This document shows positions 37,003 through 46,527 of a stretch of DNA of 64,000 nt, in pieces. Position 1 is the first letter of the stretch, and every line of letters starts with the position of its first letter. Position numbers and translations under genes: made by a program. The notes below the pieces were generated by a model, which saw only the letters and a list, made by a program, of their open reading frames with translations, made no database searches and was not told the origin of the DNA. The DNA is from Plantago major (lineage: Eukaryota > Streptophyta > Magnoliopsida > Lamiales > Plantaginaceae): contig CM048844.1 of assembly GCA_026545765.1 (NCBI GenBank), positions 58,996,932-59,060,931 of the forward strand, written 5' to 3'.

Positions 37003-38905
37003 GATTTTGGCAAAAGAAATCACTTTCGCCTAATCCAACATTCACACTTACACAGAAATAGCAAAAACCTTTCAAAGTTTTTTTGCAAATCTCTGTTCTT
37101 CGCTTAGTTATTCTGCAAAGAATCACTAAACTCACACCTTAATCTCTTTCCGATTTTCAAAGAATTTCACTATTTAAAGAGATGGCTCCAAAACGTGCTT
37201 CTAACCAGAAATCTCAAGCTACTACCTCTGGTACTGCTGAAAAGCAAGCACCAGTGTTGGTTATAACAAATAAACGGTTGACTGGAGAATTCAATCCTGA
37301 TCATTGGACTTCAAATCACAGGATGATTTGGGGTGGTGCCATGATTGAGGAATACCTTGTAGCTGCAATAGAAAACCAGGCTGATAGAAAGTTGGTACTT
37401 GATATGCTTGAAAAGGCACAAATCAAGGGCTTTCTATCTGCTCTTCCCAGTGGAGTCTCTTCACTGGATGTCCTAGAGTTTTACAACAACTCCACAATTA
37501 TTTCCAAAGTTTATGAAGGCACTGAGACAGTGTCTATCAAGACCAAAGTCCAAGGACAGGAAATCCTATTGGACGAAACAGCTTTCTGTGAGCTGTTTGA
37601 ACTTCAAAATCTTGGAAAGGATTTTGAAATTGACACCAAGGATGAAGATCTCCTTGAGGGTGTCAAAAATCTCTACAGTGATGTGTGTGATCTTGACAAG
37701 CCAGACACACCCATCGACTTCAAACATGCTGACATCAGAACCAGACATCTGTTGGTTTACTGGGATGTGTTGGCATGTATCCTTCACAGATGCTTTGATG
37801 GTCTACAAGGAGGAGCTGACCAGATAAGCCAATAATGCTGGATGATGTTGTTCTTGTTGAATCAACACAAGGCTTTGAGCCTAAAATTGTTAAGGGCCTT
37901 GCTGAGCCAAAAGCCACAGTAAGCTATGGACTGAAGATTTGCTACTTACTGGAGTGCCTTGGCATTGAGCTCAGAGAGATGGCAGACATTGCCAATAGTA
38001 ACCTACTCTACAAATATGAGTATACGAACATGATGAAAAAGGTTACTGTATCTCAGAAAGGTTCCAAGAAATGAAAGACTGATGAGGTATCTGAGGGTTC
38101 CGTTGCGACCAAAAAGCCCAGAACTTCACGAAAGAAGTCTGCTGGCAAATCAATAGACATACCCATTGTGGATGTCGACTCTCAGATATCTGCCGCCACT
38201 GCTGATGAACTCATCAATGCCGCCGAGTGCCTTGCTGATGAACTTATCAATGCTGATAAAAGCATTGAGAAACGTCAAACATTCTCTGCAGAAGCACCAG
38301 GGATTATTGATAATTCAGTCCCAGATTTCGATGAGGAATCTGAAGATGAGGGGGAAGCAATAATCCCCAAGGTTGCTGAAAGAGTAACTAGTTCAAAGGT
38401 TGATGAAGAATCAACTGTGTCCAAGGTCACTAGACAAAACACACCATCAGAGCAAGTAACACTTAAGCATACTGAAGATGCTCTGATGAGTGGCAACTTA
38501 GTGTTGGAGGATACTGCCATTGCCTCAACACTTAAAAGTCTGTCTCAAGCAGATCTGGATAGGCCCCATCCAGCATCACCTTCTTCATCCAGATCAGAAT
38601 CACCACACTAACCACAACAGCCAATAGTGGATGCTGTTGAGATGATACTTGAGTTACAGCATGAGATACTAGCAACTTTCCTTGCTGAAAAAAATCCTGT
38701 AAAAGAACAGGTTCCCCAACTCAATGAGAGGGATCAAACTGAGGCATCTACTCAAAATGATCAACCAGGGGAGGCAACTGAGTTGCACACTTAGGAAAGG
38801 CCTGAATTACCTGAAACTTCAAACAAAGAAGCTGAAATGGAACAAGAAGACCAAAGCATAGAAGGGTCACAAGTTCCAGAGACCAATCAGCCTGACACTG
38901 CTCAG

Positions 38906-38985
38906 GTAGCTTAATGGTTTAACTCTCTACTTGTGAAATTTTATGTTTATAAATCTTGTTACTTATAAAAATTTCTTTGTTACAG
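38906..38985 (+). other. Predicted intron 1 of extra gene
   Basis: Donor CTCAG|GTAGCT, T-rich tract, acceptor TTTGTTACAG|GCTGAA; 80 bp with in-frame stop. The next exon starts with Ala-Glu. Confidence 0.7.
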
Positions 38986-39092
38986 GCTGAATTAGAACAA
39001 AAGAACAAGAGGAAGCTGGAAATCTTGCCTCAGAGACTAAGAAGGAGGCTCCCATAGCCTCACCACTTAAGGAACCTGACCCTATATTACAG

Positions 39093-39178
39093 GTGGAAAA
39101 CAGTTTCTTAAGACATAACTTTTCAGATATCTTTTATACACACTTGACTAACTGTTTGTTTCTAATAGGCTCCAACTG
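39093..39178 (+). other. Predicted intron 2 of extra gene
   Basis: Donor TTACAG|GTGGAA, acceptor TTTCTAATAG|GCTCCA; 86 bp. Contains TTTTCAGATATC. The flanking exon is 38986-39092. Confidence 0.6.
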
Positions 39179-39278
39179 AGAAGAAAAATGATGAGTCTGA
39201 GAAGCCTAACTCATCAGAGATCAACCAGAGACTCACAAAGTCTTTGAGGAACAAGTATCTGAGCCTTTTATTGAGAAG

Positions 39279-39357
39279 GTATATATCTCAGATATCTATA
39301 TTCTTCACAATATTACTCTGATCATTTTTCTAAATAATTAACACTTTCTACTCATAG
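39279..39357 (+). other. Predicted intron 3 of extra gene
   Basis: Donor GAGAAG|GTATAT, acceptor TACTCATAG|GCTCAA; 79 bp. CTCAGATATC lies 10 bp inside. The flanking exon 39179-39278 ends with sequence encoding a QVSEP motif. Confidence 0.7.
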
Positions 39358-39510
39358 GCTCAAACAGAAGTAGAAGTTGCTGGGGAATTGCCCACTCAAT
39401 CCCCTCAACCAATGGAAATTGATGAGGCCACCAAACCTTCATCACCAGAGAGAATACCAGAAACTGTACAACTTTCTGAGAGACAAGTATCTGAGCCTCC
39501 TACTGTGGAG

Positions 39511-39592
39511 GTAATTGACATCTCAGATATCAATTGTCTAAGTATTTCTCTCCTGATAAATTTCTAAGTGTTATGTTATATTTTATTCTCAG
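39511..39592 (+). other. Predicted intron 4 of extra gene
   Basis: Donor GTGGAG|GTAATT, acceptor TTATTCTCAG|GTTCAA; 82 bp. CTCAGATATC lies about 10 bp inside. Exon 39358-39510 is 153 nt, fully open and phase 0 (AQTEVEVAGELPTQSP...QVSEPPTVE). Confidence 0.75.
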
Positions 39593-39711
39593 GTTCAAAA
39601 AGAAAGAGAGGATGCTGAGGATCAGACTTCCAAGTCTCCTCCTCACACCAAGATATCTGAGGCACCTGGAACCTCAGTAGTCCAACCTTCTGAGCATGTT
39701 GCTGTTGCACA

Positions 39712-39787
39712 GTTAACACAGATACTTGACTACTCTAAAACCCAGATATCACTAAAGTTTTGAAACTAACTCAAAACTCTCTTTCAG
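39712..39787 (+). other. Predicted intron 5 of extra gene
   Basis: Acceptor CTCTTTCAG|GCTCAA is clear. The donor reads GCACAGTTAAC, consistent with loss of one G from CAG|GTTAAC. Exon 39593-39712 is open in phase with exon 4, and the next exon (39788) continues AQASALVVPEDLNKD. Confidence 0.6.
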
Positions 39788-42576
39788 GCTCAAGCAAGTG
39801 CCTTAGTGGTCCCTGAAGATTTGAACAAAGACCTACTTCCATTCTTCAAGGCTCATACTCTGCTAAAGCATCTAAAGTGTTTCAAGAAATGGCAGAGACT
39901 CAGATGCTCTGATCTGTTTGAGATCACAAGGGTCACTGATCACCCTACCAGAAGAGCAAGAGCATTTGACTTGGAGAATTATGTGCATGCAATGTTTCCA
40001 ATTGAGCAATATGCATTTGCCACGTTGATGAATAAGAACTTCATAAAGGAAGTAGCACACAAGCTCATTGAAACCTTTGAAAAGGCAGATGGTCAGACCA
40101 GAATGGAGATGGCATTCAAGCCAATCTTACCCAAGTCCTACAGTGCATACCCTCTGAACAAGAGGAAGTAAATGGGCAATTGGTCACACTTCCTAAAGTG
40201 ATCAATCTAGTTTCTGAAGATGAGGAGGAAACAGATGAGAATAATTTTGAAGAACCTCCTTCTGACCATCACAAGGATGATAATGACAAAAAGGATGATG
40301 ATGATGCCCCTGCACCAGGGATAGGAGGGATTGCACAAGGAAACAATGCCTCAATTGCTGAAAAGCACACTGAGAGGACTTCACAAAATTCCCTTCCTCC
40401 ATCTCCTCAGAAGTCTACACATCCATCTCCCCAACAAAAAGACTCTACTGAACAAGTAGTTGAGAACTCTGAGGGCAACACTCAGAAAATATTGGATGCA
40501 CAAGCCAGAGTTGTTCAACTCAAGCAGTTGTTGGAAGAAGAACAACAGCTAAATCTTCAACTGGAAGAGAAGATAGCTGAATCCAAAGCAAAGCTCCAAA
40601 CTCCAGCTTGTTGTTCAGGCAATTGCTGAAGAATTAGATACTGAGCAAGTATCTGAAGACAAGCATGATGCTAAGGCTGCATCACCAAAAGAAGTACCAT
40701 CCTCCTCACTGAAAGGAAAGAAGCCCATCTCTAAGATGGTTGCTGGGCTAGAAAATATTGATGAAAATGCCCAAGAGGATGAAGATCACTGGGATGAAGA
40801 CTCAGATGATAAAGAAGACTGAACCTTGGCAAAACATGCAAATGTTCACTTGGGAGTTTCTCACTTAAAGAGAAAACTGATATCTCCTCAAAGCTTCAAT
40901 AAGAAACAAAATCTCAACTCCCATGATTACATGGCCAGATACCAGGTTCTGGCAACTCTAAGAAAGGAGTTGTCTCAACAAAATGAAGAAGTAATTGCAT
41001 CAGTCCCTGCTGAAATGAAAAAGTTCACTGAGTTAATCACTTAGAGAACAAGAAGCTTGGTCATTGCTCAGAGAGACCTAGGCATGGTGAGGGATGATGA
41101 CAATAATCTTGCTGAAAAAACCCTGAATGAGGCTAGCTATGCTGCTGGAAAAGTAGATGCTACTCAAGGCCCACTGGAAGAGCTCACTGATAAGGAAACA
41201 GGACATATCAAACAAAATCAGGAGCTTAAGGCTGAACTTCAGAAGTTGGTTGCTGCTTTCAATTATCTACAAGGAAACTTTGAGTCACTCTTAGAATCCT
41301 TTGTGACACTGAGTCAGTCAACAATGACTAAGGGGGAAGGATATCAAGGACAAGGGAAAGGTTTTGGCGCTCAGAAAGGAAGAGGAAACAAGAAGAAATC
41401 TTCCCAACCACACTCAGAATCAATGAGCCCTCCTCCAGTCAGACTGCTCTACAGATAGTGGACACCACTCAGCAACTTCCTGAAAAAGGAATGACAACAA
41501 GGGCCAGGGCACAGAAACCTCCAAGGAGTACCAAGGCTCCAAGGAGAAGACAAGTAAGAGGGATTGAAGAGTCTTCTAAAGAAGAAGAAGAAGGACAAAT
41601 CAAATCCCAGGGCAATGAAGAAGGCTGTAAAATTTTCACAAGAATTGATCTGGATGATGATGATGAAGAAACTGATGAAGATGAAGCTCCTCTTCACAGA
41701 AAAAGGAAAAGGGTTGATAGCCTAACTGAGACCACAGCTACAAAGCCTTTAGCAGCTAAAACACCCTCTGGAAATACCAAGTCAGTCCAGGGTGGTTCTT
41801 CAAGCAATGCCCCAAGGGAGAATTCAAGACAAAGGAGGAACAGGCTGAGAGCTGAACAAAGAAAACTTCAACTACCACTCAGGCTTGAAGAAGCCAAGAT
41901 TGAGTATGTGAAGACCAACAATGACTCCTCTGTCTACAGGTGCATTAATCAGAAGAATGGCTATTGGATTCTGGAACTCAAGCGCTTACTGGTAAATGAA
42001 AAATTTCCAGAACCAATCCATAAACAACTCATGACATGGAGAAAAGACAAGCCAGTCTGGATTAACACCAACCACATCAATGCCTGGTTGGATTTTGAAG
42101 TAATCAAGAGAATAGAAGCCATGAAGAAGGACCTCTCTGATGATTGTCCTTATGGAAAGCCAGATGATGTGCACAGAATTCCCAACATCACTGAAACAGG
42201 CACAAGAGAAAAACATGTTGTGGAACCCTATGAGTCTTTCTACATGACTGAAGATCAATACAAGGGTCTTCATAGAGAAATATCTGAGTTTAGTCAGCAA
42301 AAAGGGGAACGTTTTGATTTTGCGTGGGAAAGATACCTTGGAATCAGATATCTGAGGATCATATATGAATACTTCAAGCTATCAGATATCAGAATTGTGC
42401 ATGCCTGGAAATGGGGAAAGTATCTGTGGGTCAAACAATTTGCCAAGAAGAATCCAACAAAAACCTACAAGGATGTTTGTGGATTTTCCAGAAACACTAA
42501 GATGATAGTCAGAACTTTGCTCTATGACTACTCAGATGATATCAAAAGGTTTGGGGATAGGGAATTCGTAAATTGA

Positions 42577-42895
42577 TCCATAGATCTGCTGATTGAAGAC
42601 TTGAAGATTTTGAAGACTTGAAGACTAGTTTATTAGGATGTCTACTTGGAGATTGGTTACTCTTGTTGTCCTAATTTAACTAAGTGTTTTGTATCTTGCT
42701 AACTGTGCTGTAATATGCTTTATTTATTAAGTTATCTGTGAACTTTCTTTGTAACATATCTGATGAACCTACTCTAAGATATCAATCTATAAAAAAAGAT
42801 AACTTGTTAGCGAAGATCACACCTTGTGATTTGGTTGATGTTTACTTTCTGCACTTAATTAAAATGAATTGAAAAGATCATAAGAAATGTTTAAG
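42577..42895 (+). other. 3' untranslated region of copy A
   Basis: Collinear with 8159-8480 of copy B (GACTTGAAGACTAGTTTATT, CTACTCTAAGATATCAATCT). No ORF. The collinearity stops at TTTAAGT (42896), where the inverted segment begins. Confidence 0.8.
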
Positions 42896-43330
42896 TTCAG
42901 AAACCTTGTGTTCTCAGATATCTTTTGCAAAACTTGTTTATTGAGACACACTTATTTATCAAAGATATCTGGACATAGGTATCTGATAACCTTCGTCTTC
43001 AGCAATCTTGTGCAGTCTTCAAAACTTCAAAAATTTATTGAACTCTCCTGCTGGATGCCTCCTTCTTGGTCTTCTTCAACGATATAAAAATTACATTCAG
43101 AGACCTAACATCCTATACAATATTTGCTATACTAACATGCTTAGGGATTTTCCTCTTTTATAGTGTTCAAGTGAACCAAGAGTACTAACCACCTTTCTGT
43201 GCTAAGATAAGTCATTAGGTTGCTGATCAAAATCTAAACAGATATTCCTAACAAATTTCCCCCTTTTTAATCAGTCAACGATGACTATCTTTAAAAGCTA
43301 TTACAACTTGGAAGAGGGAACAATCTAACA
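42896..43330 (-). mobile_element. Inverted segment across the 3' internal/LTR junction of copy A
   Basis: In reverse complement this block reads GTGTTAGATTGTTCCCTCTT ..., PPT AAAAAGGGGGAAA, then the LTR start TGTTAGGAATATCTGTTTAG and the next ~340 bp of the LTR. Direct-orientation LTR resumes at 43331 (AGATATCTACACTCAGATAT) exactly where the inverted part left off, apart from ~14 missing bases. It holds 77 bp of internal sequence and 358 bp of LTR. ORF 42887-43087 in it is an artefact of the inversion. Confidence 0.92.
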
Positions 43331-44556
43331 CAGATATCTACACTCAGATATCATGGATAAAACTATGTTTCTGGAAAACAATGTTTCAACAGGTATCTGG
43401 AGATGTGAAGGTTTCTGGAAAGGGACATGCAATGCTTCAAAAAGCGTGCATAGTTACGTTGACACTACAGGACAAAAATAGTACAATGCAATAAATGCGC
43501 AGACAGAGGCATCTGAACTAAAGAGGAAATCTCTGAAAAGAGACAACGTCTTCTGCAGTACTATTTATAGATATCAATAGTTTGAATTTCATTAAGCCTA
43601 ACGGATACTATTCAAACGGCATGATTTTCAACTATAAATATCAACACTTAGAATGCTTGAAAATACACACACTGAACATGCCAAGAACATACATCGACGA
43701 ACTCATTCAAGCATACAAGCCTTCAACCTACTTACTCTTTAGCTTACAGTTGCGACTAAGCTCTTGAATTCTAAGTAGCACGAAAGTTCTAAGTGTCCTG
43801 ATCCTTAACAAGCATTTCTATCTGTGAAAGAGTTGAATTAAAAGATCAAGTATCTAAGTTTCATTCTCTAGAACATTTAACATAGACTTGGGACAGTAAA
43901 GAACATATCACCACACATTGTAAAGTGTGTTAAGTGATTCTTGTTCTATCAAGTATTCTTACATAACTGAGAAAGTTATAAAGACTACTCACCTGACAAA
44001 CTACCTTAACGAACACCTTATACGGCGTGAAGTACAGGAAGTACTCAGTTTGGGAAACTAAGGAATAAATCCAAGGTTACTGAGCATAGGAAGTACTTAG
44101 TTTGGGAAACTAAGGAATAGCTCAAAGGTTTCTGAGTATAGGAAGTACTTTGCTGAGAAAGCCGGGGAATAACTCAAGGGGAACACTTGGTTGGGAACCT
44201 AGTGTATTTAGGAATCGAGAGAAGATATTTGTAAGGTGAACTCAATTATCTGTCTTAGTGGATTCTAGGTCTGAGAAAGGCCGAAGTGGATTAGTTGAAG
44301 GATTACGCCACCTTCAGATACCACTATAAAGATCAGTGTTATTTACTTTCTGCAATTTATTACTTGCTTTATTTACCTTGCTGAGTATTTACACATATCT
44401 TGCTGAGCACGTCCACTTATCACAGAAAATTATTCCGCTCTTTGAAATTAAGTATCAGATATCTGAGAAATTATGTTTATGGACAAAAGTTGTAAAAGAC
44501 TATTCACCCCCCCCCCCTACCCAAGTCTTTTCCCTTTGCCGTTATCTGGACCAACA
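43331..44556 (+). mobile_element. 3' LTR of copy A, direct-orientation part
   Basis: Matches 29185-30403. TATA box near 43631, C11 run 44507-44517, end ...CTGGACCAACA followed by the TSD CCATT. With the 358 inverted bp the LTR totals ~1584 bp, against 1590 bp for the 5' copy. Confidence 0.92.
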
Positions 44557-44561
44557 CCATT

Positions 44562-45133
44562 CATCATGCCGACCGAGGCATACTACGGGCGGTAACTCTA
44601 CAACTTTGTCCTTTTATTTATTCTTTATGCTAGGGTCTAGTTATTGAATAGGTTTGTGGAGGGAAGTTGTATGTTTCTTTTGATTAAATGCCTCGGTATG
44701 AACTTTTTACGCTGCATTGTATATATGTATATATGTGTTCTTTGTTTTTTCTATTTTTAGTTTTGTGGTGTTGAGTGGTATGTTAGCCGCTCTTGTGATT
44801 ATGTGAGGTAGTATGTTAGCCACTTTTGCATAGTCTTGCGTGAGTTGTCTTTTGGCCTAATCTTTTGGCCTATTTCAAAATTTTTGTGTGTCGAGTTGAG
44901 TTCTTTTGACAAGTCGGTTATCTATTGAATTAGATAAGCCCTTTACTGATGTGATCTTTGATGGCCTTTAACTAGTATAAAGGAATTTTCAAAAATCATT
45001 TTAGTCCGTTTCACTTGTAAATAGAAAGTCTTCCTATTCTAGCACTAAAAAAGCCAGTGAAAACCCTTATTGAGCCGATGAAAAAATATTGTACCGGCAA
45101 ATGTGTGATTCTAGTAGGATGAGCAAGGAAAAT
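44562..45133 (+). other. Outer Athila 3' non-coding region, part 1
   Basis: No gene. It contains a block (AGCCGATGAAAAAATATTGT then ACCGGC, 45074-45099) that also occurs in the inner Athila near 49001. It ends in AAAAT, the left TSD of the inner Athila. Confidence 0.75.
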
Positions 45134-46360
45134 TGATGAGACGTAATTTAGAGTCTCATTTGGTCCTTTTTAGCGGTCTTTGTGTGTCTTCATTTATAGT
45201 TTTCTAGTATTTTTGTTCGTTTTTACGCTTTGGTGTTTTGCATTCTTTTTGCAAGAATTATCCATTTTGAGCCAAAAAGAGGAAAAGCCGGTTAACATGG
45301 CTCGCCGCGGCGAGATTTTACGAGCCAGAAGTTGGGAGCTGCAAAGAGGCTAGCCGCGACGAGGAAATTGGTCCGCCGAGCGACGGCCCTTCCACTCAGC
45401 ACCGTCGGGTTGAGCGACGGCCCTTCCACTCGGCACCGTCGGATATATAATCTGTGATAAAGAAGACTCGCCGCGGTGAGGCTATTTGACCGTCGCGGCG
45501 AGCGACGGCTTCTAGGAACTTTGTTTTCTTTATTAGATTAGAATTTAGGACAACTACTCTCATACTTTCTTTTAACCTAGTTCTTAGAAAAAACTCAATA
45601 TTCATACTTTGACATTGAGACATTATTGGAGCTTGGTTTTCATCATTGTCGAAGGATTTATATCGAATTTCTGGTAATATTTGATAATTCTCTATCGTTT
45701 ATCTCTTCGATTCGTGTTTTCTTCTGTTTATCGAATTCTATGAGCTTGCGTGCGATTATCAAAATGTCTGTGTTTATCATATGCAATACCTTGAAGTCTT
45801 TGATCTTTGCTTCTACTATGAGTAGCTATACCACTCCGAATACGGTAGTTATGTGACGGTTTTGCGTATTCGCTTCTAGGGTTAGGATTCCTTCATATAG
45901 GTTCGTCTAGTTCAAAATCCTCGTAAAAACTATCAATCCAATTCGCTAGTTCAAGATTTTCTAAATCATTTCCGGTTAAGGATCTAGGATTGACGACCCA
46001 CGATTACTCTAGTTCAAAATATTCAAGTGACGATTGGTTGAGGTTGGATTGATCGATTTATGTACACCGACCGTGTGACAAGTATGAACGATTTCCCTAG
46101 AGTGAATTAGTATTACTCGATCATAGCTGCGGTGTTCTCTCTGTCTCATTGATTTTTAAACCTTTACATTGCTTTATTTGATTTCTAGTTTAGAAAGCAT
46201 TCAAACCTTGAATCATTCATTTGTTTACACAAGTAACTATTTGCTCTCAACTCGTTGTGGTAGCTTAATTGGTTCATTAGCGAACGATTCCGTAGTTAGC
46301 ATTGTCTGTTTACAATGACTGCTTTCTACTTGTTTTCTAAGTAGTAATTTGAGCACATCA
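45134..46360 (+). mobile_element. 5' LTR of inner Athila
   Basis: 1227 bp, TGATGAGACG...GAGCACATCA. U3 holds several CTCGCCGCGGCGAG-type palindromes (about 45300, 45349, 45463, 45491) and, absent from the 3' LTR, two tandem 34-bp units (45378-45442, GAGCGACGGCCCTTCCACTC). TATA box GGATATATAA at 45441. Confidence 0.93.
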
Positions 46361-46364
46361 AATT

Positions 46365-46382
46365 TGGCGCCGCTGCCGGGGA
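46365..46382 (+). promoter_or_regulatory. Primer binding site, tRNA-Asp type, inner Athila
   Basis: TGGCGCCGCTGCCGGGGA, four bases after the LTR end. One base off the usual Athila/Tat site complementary to tRNA-Asp. Confidence 0.92.
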
Positions 46383-46527
46383 CCCAATTCCTACTGTAAC
46401 GCTTGATTGTGAATTTTTACTTGTTTTCTATTTACCTGAAGTTTAGTGCACTAACAGAAACTAAGGATATTTCGAGGTTTTTGTGTTGTGTAGTTTTGAC
46501 AACAGGTTGATCAGAAAGGATATTTCA

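Larger units (their letters stand above)
37182..42576 (+). pseudogene. Extra (envelope-position) gene of copy A, intron-containing
   Basis: Sense ORF after pol, at the place of the SIRE envelope-like ORF. ATG 37182 (MAPKRASNQKSQATTSGTAE). N-terminal domain (37182-38080): VLEFYNNSTIISKVYEG, KVQGQEILLDETAFCELFEL, RHLLVYWDVLACILHR; this resembles the plant putative-transposon-protein region found in Athila/SIRE ORFs. Then an acidic, Ser/Pro-rich part to 38905, short exons separated by GT-AG introns (38906-39787), a folded part (EDLNKDLLPFFKAHTLLKHL), coiled coils, a basic patch, acidic clusters and a conserved C-terminal domain (41885-42576; PYESFYMTEDQYKG, AWKWGKYLWVKQFAKK). Breaks: frameshifts near 37833, 40167 and 40600, and stops at 38072, 38609, 38792, 40819 and 41042. 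Function unknown; no signal peptide or clear membrane segment seen. Confidence 0.75.
28814..44556 (+). mobile_element. Sirevirus-like Ty1-copia element, nearly complete (copy A)
   Basis: 15,743 bp with a perfect TSD CCATT (28809-28813 and 44557-44561). Order: 5' LTR 28814-30403, PBS 30406, Gag with long coiled-coil extension, protease, integrase, RT, RNase H (to 36364), non-coding spacer with TATA box, intron-containing extra gene 37182-42576, 3' untranslated region, a 435-bp inversion, 3' LTR to 44556. Long LTRs, extended Gag and a large ORF after pol are hallmarks of the Sirevirus (SIRE/Maximus) lineage. Stops, frameshifts and an RT deletion make it non-autonomous now. The two LTRs differ at several percent of positions by eye, so insertion is not recent. 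Confidence 0.93.

Noticed and set aside
37182-42576. Calling the extra gene a true viral envelope
   Set aside because: No signal peptide, furin-like site or convincing transmembrane segment is visible; the name envelope-like reflects only position in SIRE elements.
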